Below are positions 9,361 to 18,815 of a stretch of 64,000 bases of DNA, piece after piece; position 1 is the first letter of the stretch, and each line of letters opens with the position of its first letter. Under the pieces are notes generated by a model. That model was not told the origin of the DNA and ran no database searches. It was given only the letters and a program-made list of their open reading frames with translations. A program made the position numbers and the translations under genes. This DNA comes from Acidobacteriota bacterium (lineage in GTDB: Bacteria > Acidobacteriota > Terriglobia > UBA7540): the NCBI GenBank assembly GCA_021838785.1, contig JAKCCV010000006.1, positions 62,001 to 126,000 of the forward strand, in the 5' to 3' direction.

Positions 9361-10152
9361 ATGAAGGATCGAAGTTACATTCAGGCGGTCGGCCGAACCA
9401 TGAAGGTGCTGGAGGCCTTCAACCGTCAACCCAGCGCCAATCTAACGGAACTGGCGCAGCGCACGGGGTTGGTGAAAAGCGCCGTGTTTCGTATTCTCCA
9501 CACGCTGAGCGAATTGAAGTATGTGGAGAAGCAGGCGGACGGGCGCTATCGGATTACCGGCCGACTGGGTCAACTGGCCGTCGAGGCGCAGCCGGGCCGC
9601 GACTTGAGCCGCATAGCGGCGCCGCTGATGGCGCCGTTGCTGGCGCGCTTTCAGGAGACGGTGAATTTGGGCGTGCTGGATGAGGGAGAGGTTTTATACG
9701 TCCACGTGCTCGAGAGCCCCCATGCATTTCGGCTGGCGGCTCATGCCGGAATGCGAAGCCCAGTTCACTCGACGGCCCTGGGCAAGTGCCTGCTCTCGGG
9801 TCTTTCGCCCAAAGAATTAGACGACGTCCTCAAGGCGCACCCCCTCCAATCCTTGACGACTCGGACCGTGCGGGATCGTACGGCGCTCGAGCGCGAGTTG
9901 AAGCGAGTGCGGGAGCGCGGCTACGCGATTGACAACGGCGAGGACTCGGAAGGAGCGCGGTGCATTGCGGCGCCAATTTTCCAAGGGGCGGGCCAAGTGG
10001 TGGCGGCCCTCAGCATCTCTGGACCTGCCAGCCGCGTGCATCCGGGCAAGGATCGGGAAATGGCCAAGGCGCTTATGGAGGTGGCACGGCGCATTTCCGC
10101 CATGCTCCGTTACACGGCGAGCGGTGGCATTGAGACCCGTGCAAGGGGGTGA
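9361..10152 (+). CDS. IclR family transcriptional regulator
   Basis: 263-aa DNA-binding regulator. An N-terminal winged helix-turn-helix (about 5-70: YIQAVGRTMKVLEAF, NLTELAQRTGLVKSAVFRIL) is followed by the IclR effector-binding domain (about 80-250: FQETVNLGVLDEGEVLYVHV, HSTALGKCLLSGL, RGYAIDNGEDSEGARCIAAPI). The reading frame is open 195 bases further upstream, but that extension contains the operator and promoter and is not family-like, so ATG 9361 is chosen. It is the first gene of the catabolic operon, 6 bases before the aminotransferase gene. IclR proteins usually sense a small catabolite such as a sugar acid; this one probably controls both the operon and the divergent receptor. Confidence 0.92.
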   Translation: MKDRSYIQAVGRTMKVLEAFNRQPSANLTELAQRTGLVKSAVFRILHTLSELKYVEKQADGRYRITGRLGQLAVEAQPGRDLSRIAAPLMAPLLARFQETVNLGVLDEGEVLYVHVLESPHAFRLAAHAGMRSPVHSTALGKCLLSGLSPKELDDVLKAHPLQSLTTRTVRDRTALERELKRVRERGYAIDNGEDSEGARCIAAPIFQGAGQVVAALSISGPASRVHPGKDREMAKALMEVARRISAMLRYTASGGIETRARG

Positions 10153-10158
10153 GAACTC

Positions 10159-11412
10159 ATGGAGTTGGCATTGCTGGGAGGGCGGCCGGTGCGGGAACGA
10201 CCCTATCCCTCCTGGCCGGACTATGGCGACGAAGAAGCCGAATCCCTGCTGAGCGTGCTGCGCAGCGGCTCGTGGGGAGGGTACAACGAAAAGGTGGAAG
10301 AGTTTGAAGCGGCCTTTGCCAAGCTTCATCAGGTGGCTCACGCGGTTTCCTGCGCGAACGGCACGGTGGCGCTGGAGGTTGTTCTGAGGGCTCTGGGCAT
10401 TGGCGCGGGAGATGAAGTTATCGTGCCGGCCATCACCTTCGTTGCCACCGCCTCAACGGTTCTGCTCTGCCAAGGATGGCCCGTCTTTGCCGACATCCTT
10501 CCCACGACTCTGAATCTATCCCCGGCGGCCGTTGAAGCGGCCGTGACGTCGCGCACTAAAGCTATTGTGGCGGTTCATTTCGGCGGGCAGCCCGCCGACA
10601 TGGACGTGCTGCGGGAGATCGCCCAACGGCACGGCTTGGCGCTGATAGAGGATGCGGCCCACGCCCACGGCGCCGTGTGGCGCAGCACGCCGGTCGGAAA
10701 TTTTGGCCGAGTGGCTACCTTCAGCTTTCAGGCTTTCAAGCTGGTAACGTCGGGCGAGGGGGGCATCATTCTTACGAACTCGCCGGATTTGGCGGAGCGG
10801 GCTTGGAGCTATTGCAATCAAGGGCGGCGCAAGGGCCGCGGCTGGTTTGAGCACTATTCGCTCGGCACCAATTACCGCATGACGGGCTTTCAAGCCGCGT
10901 TGTTGACCGCGCAGCTGGCCAAGCTGCCCGAGCAAACTCGGAGGCGCCAAGCCAACGTCGCGCATCTGCGAAGCCTTTTGCGCGAGTTGCCGGGGTTGCG
11001 GCTCGAGGACGACGACCCCCGCGTCACCTCGCAACCCCATTATCTGGTGACGCTCCGTTATCATCGCGAGCAGTTTGGCGACATCTCGCGGGATCTGTTC
11101 TTGCGCGCGCTCGCGGCCGAGGGCATTCCGGCCCAGCCATCCTATCCTTTTCCTCTCTATCGAAATCCGATGTTTCGTCGGGAAAACCTGCCCGGGTGGG
11201 CGCGGGGCCAAACACCACCTCAACCTTACGAATCCTTATTTTTGCCGGAGAGTGAGCGGCTCTGCGCGGACGGTATCTGGCTTGAGCATCACCTGTTTTT
11301 GGGCGGCTCGCGGGATGTGGAAGATATTGCCGCGGCAGCAAAAAAAATCTCTCAACATGCGGCGAAGTTGCGACCTCACGAGAGATCCCTCAGCGCTCTC
11401 CCTAAGCCATGA
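10159..11412 (+). CDS. DegT/DnrJ/EryC1/StrS family PLP-dependent aminotransferase
   Basis: 417-aa PLP enzyme of the sugar aminotransferase class, normally acting on keto-sugars or keto-cyclitols with Glu or Gln as amino donor. Visible motifs: SGSWGGYNEKVEEFE near the N-terminus, substrate/cofactor loop CANGTVALEVVLRALG (65-80), IEDAAHAHGA with the PLP-binding Asp165, and SFQAFKLVTSGEGG with the Schiff-base Lys194. The end overlaps the next start by 4 bases (ATGA), so the two are translationally coupled. In a catabolic operon with an adjacent Gfo/Idh dehydrogenase, the enzyme could run in the deaminating direction to convert an amino sugar or aminocyclitol to a ketone. AHBA-synthase-like paralogues are an alternative; direction and substrate are inference. 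Confidence 0.9.
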   Translation: MELALLGGRPVRERPYPSWPDYGDEEAESLLSVLRSGSWGGYNEKVEEFEAAFAKLHQVAHAVSCANGTVALEVVLRALGIGAGDEVIVPAITFVATASTVLLCQGWPVFADILPTTLNLSPAAVEAAVTSRTKAIVAVHFGGQPADMDVLREIAQRHGLALIEDAAHAHGAVWRSTPVGNFGRVATFSFQAFKLVTSGEGGIILTNSPDLAERAWSYCNQGRRKGRGWFEHYSLGTNYRMTGFQAALLTAQLAKLPEQTRRRQANVAHLRSLLRELPGLRLEDDDPRVTSQPHYLVTLRYHREQFGDISRDLFLRALAAEGIPAQPSYPFPLYRNPMFRRENLPGWARGQTPPQPYESLFLPESERLCADGIWLEHHLFLGGSRDVEDIAAAAKKISQHAAKLRPHERSLSALPKP

Positions 11413-14400
11413 AAACTCTCTCAATTCTGGTGTTGCTGGGATGGTCTGTGGCATGGGGCCGGGCGTGGGCTTCGGCAATTCGGCCGCCCGAGCCGGCGGC
11501 GAACCTGGCTCCCTGGACCTTTCGTGACAATTTCCGAAACGGTATCCCGGCCTGGATGAGTTATCCCTTGGCGCAGGACGTGGGCTACGACCCGACGCTC
11601 TGGACGCGTGTGCGGCACGGCAAGGCGGCATTGGTGCGACAAGTTCCCGCCGATGGCGAGCGGCGGTTGGAGGTGGGCATTATCAAACCCCTCGGCTTCT
11701 ACGCGAACCAAGCCTCTTTGATTCGACTGACCTATCAGCTCCGAATGGGCGGGCGCGTTGGCCGCGTTCGGCTGATGTTAGCGGCGAAGGACGGTCAGCT
11801 CTTTGCGGCCCCGCTACCCTCGGCCCCGGGCTGGGACCGTGCCATCCTCTCGGGATCCGAGTTGCGACTTCCGGTGGGAGCGCTTGCCATTCAGGCGGTG
11901 GTGGTGGAAGTCGAGGTGCAATCGCCGTTTCCAGGCTCTCTGAACCGCCTGGTGTTGCGCCGATTTGTCGTGCAAGCCGAGCAGCCGCGCCGGTTGCCGG
12001 TGCTTGAGCCGCCTTTGGCGACGCCGGCGGCCGAGGGTTTGCCGGTGGATTTGAAAGTCTTGACGGCGGGCGAGTCGCTTCGGCTTTCTCTCCGCACAGC
12101 AAACGCGGTCCACGTGGCCATTTATCAGCCGGACGGGGAATTGTATCGAAGCGCGGTGATTTCACCTTCAGAAGCCGGCGCGATCGTACGCGGCTCGATG
12201 GCGCTGGCTCGGAGCGCCCCTGGCGGCCTTTGGCGCGCGGAGTTGCAAAGCCTCGGCGCAAGCGCGGAATTTCACTTTGTGGTGGTGAGCCATTGGCCCG
12301 CGCATCCTCGCGTATTGCTCAGGGACCGGCGGTTGGTCGAATTGCGGGGCTTGCTCGGCACCAACGCTTTGCTGAAGGCGCTGGTCGAGCGCGCTCGCCA
12401 GCTCCGCTCAACGCTCGCTTACAGCCCAGCGGCCGGCTCGAACATCGCCCTGCTGCCCCGCATTTCGGTTTTCCCCGGCCTGCCGCAATACTTCGCTTTG
12501 ATGGAGAGCTATAGCGACGCCATCGCTGACAATGCCGTGGAGTATCGTTTGAATGGCAGTCCACAGGCTCTCAGGGCGGCGCGGCGCGCACTGCTGACGG
12601 TCGCCCAGTGGCCAACGTGGACGCCGCCGTGGTTTATTGCCCACGGATTGCACACCTACTATGAAGTAGGGGTTTTCAGCGAGCGCGTCGCCGTGGGTTA
12701 TGACCTGATTGCGCGCGAACTCAGTTTGGCAGACAAGCGCCGCATTTTGGAAGCTTTTTGGAAGAACTCGATTGAACCGGTGGTGGAAGATTATTTCATC
12801 AATAATCGCGTTCCCATTGCGGCCACCAATCACATGGCGAACTCGGTGGGTGGGGCGCTGGCGGCCGTGGTGGCGCTCGAGGGCGACGTTCCAGGCTGGA
12901 ATGCGCGGCTCAACGCCGCCTTGGCCGAACTGACCGTTGCCTATGCTCATTTGCTGCGCGGGCTTTTCCCGGGAGACGGGAGCGAGGCTGAACCCGCCGG
13001 TTATGAGTTGTTCGCCATGAAGGGCATGTCCTATGGGCTGGCGGCCCTGAGCTCTTTGGGGATTCACGTTCCGGGCACGCAAACGATGTTGCAATCCTAT
13101 TGGTGGCCTCGCTACGCCGAGGTCACGCCGAACCTGGTGCTCGATACGGGAGATTTTGGGGGAAAACTGCGGTCGTTAGGCGGCTTTGCCTGGGAAGCCG
13201 AGCACAGCCGAGACCCCTCGCTGCGCGCTTTCTATGACACCGCGGTGGTTCACTCCTTGGCGGCGATTCCCGAGGTTCGTCATACCGGCCGCGGGCTGGA
13301 GAGCGCACCCGGCTTGCTCAATTTGACCTGCTGCTCGCGGCCGGCCGCGCCGGCGCCCCTTCCACCCGCTTCGCGGTTGTTTCCACTGCGCGGTAGCGCC
13401 GTGTTGCGCAGCGGTTGGAAGCCGACCGATACGGTGATCTCAATTCGAGTGGGGCCGTGGTTCAACCACGAGCACCATGACCAAGGAACGTTTCAGGTGG
13501 CGGCCTTCGGTGAAAAGCTGATCAGCGAGGCAGGGTACGCCGACTATTACACGGACCCCCACTATCCGACCTACTTTATGCAGGCCCCTGGTCACAATAC
13601 GATTTTGATAGACGATGACGCCTTCAGCCAGCCGGGTGAAGCCGGCCGTTACTGGAAAGCCCTCGCACATTACCCGCGCTTCACGGCACACCTCTTATCG
13701 CCACGCGTGGACTACTTGAGCGCGGATGTCGCCCCGGCCTACGCGGGCCGGTTGGAACGCTTCCAGCGTCAATTCATTTTTCTGAAACCGAATATCCTCA
13801 TCGTGCAGGATCATGTCCAATCGGCCGAGCCGCACCGTTTTGAATGGCTGTTGCACATCCCGGTGGGCGCGCGAGCCACGATCGAAGGTCCCGAGGCTTT
13901 CATCGAGGCTCAGCGGGCTGAAGCAGTTCTGACGGCCCTGGGCGCAAATACACAGTGGAGGCTCAAGGCTGTGCCGCTGGCTGGGAATAGGTACGGGAAT
14001 CTGGACCGTCAGAAATTGCACCGGCCGCAGGAATTTCGGCTCGGCTCCCCGCTGGGGCCGAAGGCACGTTTCCTGGTCGGCATGGATTTTGAGCTGAGAC
14101 CGGGCGCGTCACGCCCGCTCATTCCCATTCAGCAAAAGAACGCCATCGGCCTTGCGCAAGCTGAGGACCAGGCTCCTTGGAGGCTCATCTTCCGCACATT
14201 GCCGGGCAATTTACGACTCGACGGGGTTTCGAGTAACGGCGAAATTCTGGCGGAGCGGCGCGGGCTGTCGCGAGAGGATGTTTTTGCAACACAGACCACG
14301 TTCCTCCACACCGATCATCACACCGCCCTTAAAGCGAACCCCGCCATCACCGCAGTCTTGAGCCGCTCGCCGAGGCGTGAGAACCTGTCTTTGTTTCTCG

Positions 14401-14549
14401 CGGCGGAAACCGACCTCAAGGTTCGCGTGCCTGGAAAGGCCGTTCGGGTGAAGTTGGATGGTCGGGCTTACCGGGCAGTTCGGAGGGGAGAATATCTGGT
14501 GTTCCGCCAGCTCGCACGAGGAGAACATGAAATCCGCATCACTGACTGA
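11409..14549 (+). CDS. Heparinase II/III family polysaccharide lyase-like protein
   Basis: 1046-aa exported protein. Signal peptide at 1-22 (MKTLSILVLLGWSVAWGRAWA), written here as MKTLSILVLLGW then SVAWGRAWA. Next come a beta-rich N-terminal region (about 30-290), an alpha/alpha toroid (about 300-640, with YFALMESYSDAIADNAVEY and INNRVPIAATNHMAN), and a C-terminal heparinase II/III-like beta-sandwich (about 650-1046) with the conserved NHEHHDQGTFQVAAFGEKL block and GHNTILIDDD. The family eliminates uronic acid-containing chains such as alginate, heparin or chondroitin, producing unsaturated sugars. It is much longer than single-domain members because of the N-terminal sandwich. It overlaps the aminotransferase by 4 bases and the next gene by 23, so it belongs to the operon. 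The polymer cannot be named from sequence. Confidence 0.85.
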   Translation: MKTLSILVLLGWSVAWGRAWASAIRPPEPAANLAPWTFRDNFRNGIPAWMSYPLAQDVGYDPTLWTRVRHGKAALVRQVPADGERRLEVGIIKPLGFYANQASLIRLTYQLRMGGRVGRVRLMLAAKDGQLFAAPLPSAPGWDRAILSGSELRLPVGALAIQAVVVEVEVQSPFPGSLNRLVLRRFVVQAEQPRRLPVLEPPLATPAAEGLPVDLKVLTAGESLRLSLRTANAVHVAIYQPDGELYRSAVISPSEAGAIVRGSMALARSAPGGLWRAELQSLGASAEFHFVVVSHWPAHPRVLLRDRRLVELRGLLGTNALLKALVERARQLRSTLAYSPAAGSNIALLPRISVFPGLPQYFALMESYSDAIADNAVEYRLNGSPQALRAARRALLTVAQWPTWTPPWFIAHGLHTYYEVGVFSERVAVGYDLIARELSLADKRRILEAFWKNSIEPVVEDYFINNRVPIAATNHMANSVGGALAAVVALEGDVPGWNARLNAALAELTVAYAHLLRGLFPGDGSEAEPAGYELFAMKGMSYGLAALSSLGIHVPGTQTMLQSYWWPRYAEVTPNLVLDTGDFGGKLRSLGGFAWEAEHSRDPSLRAFYDTAVVHSLAAIPEVRHTGRGLESAPGLLNLTCCSRPAAPAPLPPASRLFPLRGSAVLRSGWKPTDTVISIRVGPWFNHEHHDQGTFQVAAFGEKLISEAGYADYYTDPHYPTYFMQAPGHNTILIDDDAFSQPGEAGRYWKALAHYPRFTAHLLSPRVDYLSADVAPAYAGRLERFQRQFIFLKPNILIVQDHVQSAEPHRFEWLLHIPVGARATIEGPEAFIEAQRAEAVLTALGANTQWRLKAVPLAGNRYGNLDRQKLHRPQEFRLGSPLGPKARFLVGMDFELRPGASRPLIPIQQKNAIGLAQAEDQAPWRLIFRTLPGNLRLDGVSSNGEILAERRGLSREDVFATQTTFLHTDHHTALKANPAITAVLSRSPRRENLSLFLAAETDLKVRVPGKAVRVKLDGRAYRAVRRGEYLVFRQLARGEHEIRITD

Positions 14550-15294
14550 GCCTTTTATCCTCGAGGTCGCCGATTGGCACATTTTCGACGCCAACGTTCG
14601 CGTCGGCCCTTCCGGCGTTCACGGTGAACTGGCACTGGAAGCAGATGCCTTGCTCTCCGAAATGGACCGATTTGGTATTGAGCGGGCGCTCGTGTCCCAT
14701 TGGACGGCGGAAGAATACGACGCGCACGAAGGTAATCGGCGGCTCGAAGCGATCGGTCAGGATGTCCGGCTGGTTGCGGCGTGGGCGGCGCTGCCGGATA
14801 AGAACTCGCTCGAAGCACTGGCGGCGCTCCATCCGCGGGCGGTGCGCCTGCACTTTGCGGTTCATAAGCATAATTTTTCGCCGGCCGTCTGGTGCTCGGG
14901 CGAGCTTTATGCGTATTTGCAAGATCGCCGAGTGTTGACCTTGGTGGCGCTGGAGGATATCGGCTGGAATGCGCTGGTTGAGGTATTGAGGAACTTTCCC
15001 CGGCTGCGGATGGTTTTGCTCGAAACCGGTTACCGGGCGGATCGCTATCTTTTTCCGCTTTTGCAGCGATTTCCGAATCTCTATTTTGACACCTCTACCT
15101 ACGTGGCTCACCGGCAGCTTGAAAGTTTTGTGGAGCGGTTCGGTTCCGAGCGTGTGGTGCTGGGCAGCCGTCTGCCGCTTTATACGCCGGGGGCCGCGTT
15201 GGCCGTGCTGGCAACGGCCCGCATCCAGGATGCCGACCGTCTCAACATCGCCGGTCAAAATCTGGGCCGGCTGCTCGACGGGGGCTTGGGATGA
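14527..15294 (+). CDS. Amidohydrolase-fold protein lacking metal ligands (probable pseudoenzyme)
   Basis: 255-aa protein with the overall pattern of the amidohydrolase-2 family. ATG 14527 is preceded by GAGGAGA and lies 23 bases inside the end of the lyase gene. Compared with its neighbour at 15291, every catalytic ligand seems lost: the N-terminal HxH is replaced by FDANVRVG, the mid-strand His by LVALED, the HxG motif by LLETGY, and the C-terminal FGSD by LGSR. The fold landmarks (LYFDTSTYVAHRQ, then VVLGSRLP) are still recognisable. It ends in a 4-base overlap with the intact amidohydrolase, so the two are made together. A structural or allosteric partner role is my inference; a divergent enzyme with different chemistry is possible. 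Confidence 0.75.
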   Translation: MKSASLTEPFILEVADWHIFDANVRVGPSGVHGELALEADALLSEMDRFGIERALVSHWTAEEYDAHEGNRRLEAIGQDVRLVAAWAALPDKNSLEALAALHPRAVRLHFAVHKHNFSPAVWCSGELYAYLQDRRVLTLVALEDIGWNALVEVLRNFPRLRMVLLETGYRADRYLFPLLQRFPNLYFDTSTYVAHRQLESFVERFGSERVVLGSRLPLYTPGAALAVLATARIQDADRLNIAGQNLGRLLDGGLG

Positions 15295-16058
15295 GATCTA
15301 CCATCCCCATTGCGGATTGCCACGGACATCTGGGCGTTCACCCTGACTTTCCCGCCTACAAGTTCGCCTTGCCGGAGATGGTCGGCGTGATGGATCATTT
15401 GAACATCCAGATTCTTGCCATCACCTCCACACGCGCCTGCTACACCGATTGTCCGGCCGGAAACGCCGAGGTCGCGGAGGCCCTTCAACAATATCCCGAC
15501 CGCTTCCGTGGGTATGTGACGGTCAATCCGCAGCCGGAGGGACAGGCGTTGGCGGAACTGGAACGCTGGAAGCATTTTCATCAGCCGCCGCTCATCAAGC
15601 TCCACCCGGCGCTGCATCAATACCCGATACATGGCCCCGGTTATCGCCCGGTATGGGATTACGCCCACCAGACAGGCGCGGTGGTGCTCGTGCATACGTG
15701 GGATTCCGACGCACTGTGCTCGCCGTTGCTGTTGTTGGGGCCGGCGCGGGAGTTTCCGCGGGCACGCATTATTATCGGCCACTCCGGGGTGACCTGGCGG
15801 GGTTACCATCAGGCGCTCGAGGTGGCAAGCCAAGCGGAAAATACGTTTCTTGACCTGACCGGCTCGCAGAGCCATCGGACGATTTTGGAAAAGATGGTAG
15901 CTCTGGTCGGCGCGGAGCGGATTCTCTTCGGTTCGGACCTACCTTATCTGGAGGCGGCCGTAACGTTGGGACGAGTGATGACGGCCCGCGTCTCCGACGC
16001 CGCCAAGGAAGCAATCCTGCGGACCAACTTCCTTCGGCTGCTGAGGGAAGGGAATTGA
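15291..16058 (+). CDS. Amidohydrolase family protein (amidohydrolase-2 type)
   Basis: 255-aa metal-dependent hydrolase or decarboxylase of the TIM-barrel amidohydrolase superfamily. The expected ligands are present: CHGHLG (HxH) at about residue 10, LIKLHPALHQYP, LVHTWD, IIIGHSG and the terminal ILFGSDLP carrying the catalytic Asp. Members act on lactones, amides or carboxylates of small ring compounds; in sugar operons they are often lactonases or act on keto-acid intermediates. The start overlaps the preceding gene's stop (ATGA), and the Gfo/Idh gene follows 29 bases later with its own GGAGG. The precise reaction is unknown. Confidence 0.87.
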   Translation: MRSTIPIADCHGHLGVHPDFPAYKFALPEMVGVMDHLNIQILAITSTRACYTDCPAGNAEVAEALQQYPDRFRGYVTVNPQPEGQALAELERWKHFHQPPLIKLHPALHQYPIHGPGYRPVWDYAHQTGAVVLVHTWDSDALCSPLLLLGPAREFPRARIIIGHSGVTWRGYHQALEVASQAENTFLDLTGSQSHRTILEKMVALVGAERILFGSDLPYLEAAVTLGRVMTARVSDAAKEAILRTNFLRLLREGN

Positions 16059-16087
16059 GCGTTGGGCCAAGGCCCACGGAGGAGGAT

Positions 16088-17146
16088 ATGGATCGAGTAC
16101 GGCTCGGCATCATTGGGCTCGGAATTATGGGCGAGCTTTACGCCAAGATTTATTCGGCGCATCCGTTGGCGGAAGTGGCGGCAGTCTGCTCGCTGAAACA
16201 GGCGCGGGTGGACGAGATTTGCGCGCGCTTCGCCGTCCCCTACGGCACCACGGATTACCGCCAGATGCTCCGAACGGTGGACCTCGACGCGGTGGTGGTG
16301 GCGACGCCCGACAACCTTCATTACGAGCCCGCCCGCGCCGTGCTCGAGGCCGGTCGCCATCTGCTGGTCGAAAAGCCCTTCACAACTCGGCTGGAGGAAG
16401 CCGATCAACTGCTGCGGTTGGCAGCGCAGGCGAACAAGAAGGTTCAGGTGGCCTTCAATCACCGCTGGCTGGCAGCCTATCAGCAAGCCAAATCCACGCT
16501 AGCCTCTGGAAAAATCGGCCAGCCGCTGGCCGCTTATGCGCGCAAAAACGATACCCTCTTTGTTCCCACCGAGTACATCGCCTGGGCCGGCCAAACCACG
16601 TCCGCTTGGTTTTTATCCTCGCACGACATTGATTTGGTGCGCTGGTTCTTTGAACAAGAACCGCTGGAAGCGCGGGCGTGGGGGCGCAAGGAGGTTCTGA
16701 AGGCGCGCGGCATTGACACCTACGACGTCATCCAGGCGCAGGTGCGGTTCGCCTCCGGGGCGATTGCCACGTTCGAGTCGGCTTGGATTTATCCCAACAC
16801 CTTTCCTTCCATTGTGGACTCTTTTGTGGAGGTTTTGGGGTCGAGCGGCCACATCCACATGGATCGCAAATATGAATCCATCGAGGTGAGCACGGCGACC
16901 TCGTTTACCTACCCCAAAGGCTTTCTGAATTGCGAGATTTTTGGCCGCGTGCGCGGCGCTTTTCCTTTCTGTCTGGAAGATTTTCTCTATTCGATTCTCG
17001 AAGACCGCCCGCCCCAGGTGACGGCCTTGGATGGCCGACAAGTGACCGCCGTCCTCGAAGCCATTCACCGATCGCTTGAAACCGGCCACACGGAGCCGGT
17101 GGCCCCCTTGCCAGCGGACATGGCCACCCCTTATGCGCGGAAGTGA
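16088..17146 (+). CDS. Gfo/Idh/MocA family NAD(P)-dependent oxidoreductase
   Basis: 352-aa sugar or cyclitol dehydrogenase. The N-terminal Rossmann fold carries LGIIGLGIMGELYAKIY (GxGxxG variant), then VVATPDNLHYEPA and the family hallmark HLLVEKPF with the EKP Lys. A C-terminal alpha/beta domain follows (FNHRWLAAYQQA, SHDIDLVRWFFEQ with the HDxxL-type Asp/His pair). ATG 16088 is used because GGAGG precedes it directly; a GTG at 16055 gives an unlikely extension. These enzymes oxidise or reduce a secondary hydroxyl of sugars, sugar acids or inositols. Paired with the DegT aminotransferase, the likely couple is hydroxyl/ketone/amine interconversion on one ring carbon. The next gene starts 14 bases before its stop. 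Confidence 0.92.
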   Translation: MDRVRLGIIGLGIMGELYAKIYSAHPLAEVAAVCSLKQARVDEICARFAVPYGTTDYRQMLRTVDLDAVVVATPDNLHYEPARAVLEAGRHLLVEKPFTTRLEEADQLLRLAAQANKKVQVAFNHRWLAAYQQAKSTLASGKIGQPLAAYARKNDTLFVPTEYIAWAGQTTSAWFLSSHDIDLVRWFFEQEPLEARAWGRKEVLKARGIDTYDVIQAQVRFASGAIATFESAWIYPNTFPSIVDSFVEVLGSSGHIHMDRKYESIEVSTATSFTYPKGFLNCEIFGRVRGAFPFCLEDFLYSILEDRPPQVTALDGRQVTAVLEAIHRSLETGHTEPVAPLPADMATPYARK

Positions 17147-18815
17147 TCTAACAGTTCTCCTGGCCTACGGAGCCACCATGGTGGCGGTGGGTCTGGCTTG
17201 CGCGCGCGGCATGAAGTCGCTCGACCTTTATTTTGCGGGCGGCAAACAATTGTCATGGTGGATGGGCGGTGTCTCTTTTGTCATGTCGTATGTGAGCGCG
17301 CTTTCGATTGTGGTTTACGCCGGTCTCGGCTACCAATATGGCTTGGTCGCACTGACGTTGTATTGGACGACCGTGCCAGCCACGCTCCTGATTACGGTGC
17401 TGCTCGCCCGACGCTGGCGGCGAGCCGGTATCATTACGCCCGTCGAATTTCTGGAGGCCCGATTCTCTCCTGCCGTCCGCCAAGTGTTCGCGTGGTCGGG
17501 GGTGCCGCTGAAGCTGATTGACGACGGCCTGAAAATCGTGGCCATCGGCATTTTTGTTTCCATGGGACTGCACATTTCGCCTGCCCGGGCCATGGTGGCC
17601 GTCGGCTTGATTGCGCTCGTGTACACGATGCTGGGAGGGTTATGGGCCGTGGTCATCGCCGATTTTGCGCAATTCGTTTTGGTCGGGACCGCCGTCGCCT
17701 TGCTGTTGCCCCTGACGCTCGACCGCGCCGGCGGATGGCGGCACTTCCTGCTTTCCGCTCCGCCGGGCTTTTTGCGCCCCGTGAATGGACCTTTTCACTG
17801 GGGCTATGTGGGCGCTTTCCTTGTGCTGAGCGGCTTGTCTTTGTCCGGGAATTGGTCTCTGATTCAGAAATTTTACTCGGCGCGAAGCGACACCGAATCA
17901 CGACGGGTCGGTTGGCTGGCGAGCGCGATCTTTTTTCTCCTGCCGCCGGCATGGATTTTAACGGGGATGTTCGCCCGCGTGTTCATTTCGCCGCGCGGCC
18001 TGGACCCGCAGACGATTTACGCTCGTGTCGGCTTGATGTTGCTTCCGCCGGGAATGTTTGGTTTGATGGTGGCGGCGTTGTTTGCCGCCACCATGTCGGT
18101 GCTCTCATCCGGCTACAACGTGACCGCGGCAGTGCTGACGGTGGATATTCATCAACGGTGGATTCACCCGAAGGCCAGCCAGCGAGAGTTGATGGTCGTG
18201 GGGCGCGTGGTCACCGTGCTCGCGGCCGCCGCGGCGCTCGCCATCGGCCTGGCCGTTACCTATTTCCATTGGACGATTTTTAATGCCATGGTCACGGCCT
18301 TCGGTTTCTTTCTGCCGCCGACGGTATTGCCGGTGCTGGGCGGTTTGCTGAGCGAACGGCTTTCGGCGGCTGGGGCGCTGGCGGGCTTTTTGATCGGTAT
18401 TGCGGTGGGGCTTGTTTTCCTCATCTACCAATGGGTGGTTCCACCCGCTCACCCGGCCTCATACCAAGCCCTCAGCATTGTCGTGCCGGCATTGATTACG
18501 GCCTTGGTATTGGTGCTCGCGGCGCGGCGTTTTCCCTCGCGCGGAGAAGAACAACAACGGGCGGGAGACTTCTGGGCCCGCTTGCATCGAACCGCACTCC
18601 AATCGCCCCGCTCGACCACGCATCCGGCTCCCATTGCGGGTGTTGTAATCCTGGTGATGGGGTTGGTGTTGGTCGTTTTAGGTTGGGTGGTTGTCCGTCA
18701 GCCGCTCGCCTGGCTGACGCCCGCGACAGGAGCTTTCTTCGCGGCCATTGGCGCGGGCATGATCGTGGGCCCGCGAAAGCACGGAAAATCCAACTCGACA
18801 CTCCCCTCCGCATGA
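17133..18815 (+). CDS. Sodium:solute symporter family protein
   Basis: 560-aa inner-membrane SSS transporter with about 13 helices. Signature segments are KSLDLYFAGGKQLSWWMGG and GLSLSGNWSLIQKFYSARSD, both family landmarks. The start is set at ATG 17133, overlapping the dehydrogenase gene by 14 bases; the longer reading frame adds an Arg/Pro-rich stretch that is not a natural TM1 leader. Its operon position indicates it imports the monomer or oligomer processed by the surrounding enzymes. It is only distantly similar to the SSS protein at 3692-5413, suggesting different substrates or different import steps. Confidence 0.9.
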   Translation: MRGSDLTVLLAYGATMVAVGLACARGMKSLDLYFAGGKQLSWWMGGVSFVMSYVSALSIVVYAGLGYQYGLVALTLYWTTVPATLLITVLLARRWRRAGIITPVEFLEARFSPAVRQVFAWSGVPLKLIDDGLKIVAIGIFVSMGLHISPARAMVAVGLIALVYTMLGGLWAVVIADFAQFVLVGTAVALLLPLTLDRAGGWRHFLLSAPPGFLRPVNGPFHWGYVGAFLVLSGLSLSGNWSLIQKFYSARSDTESRRVGWLASAIFFLLPPAWILTGMFARVFISPRGLDPQTIYARVGLMLLPPGMFGLMVAALFAATMSVLSSGYNVTAAVLTVDIHQRWIHPKASQRELMVVGRVVTVLAAAAALAIGLAVTYFHWTIFNAMVTAFGFFLPPTVLPVLGGLLSERLSAAGALAGFLIGIAVGLVFLIYQWVVPPAHPASYQALSIVVPALITALVLVLAARRFPSRGEEQQRAGDFWARLHRTALQSPRSTTHPAPIAGVVILVMGLVLVVLGWVVVRQPLAWLTPATGAFFAAIGAGMIVGPRKHGKSNSTLPSA

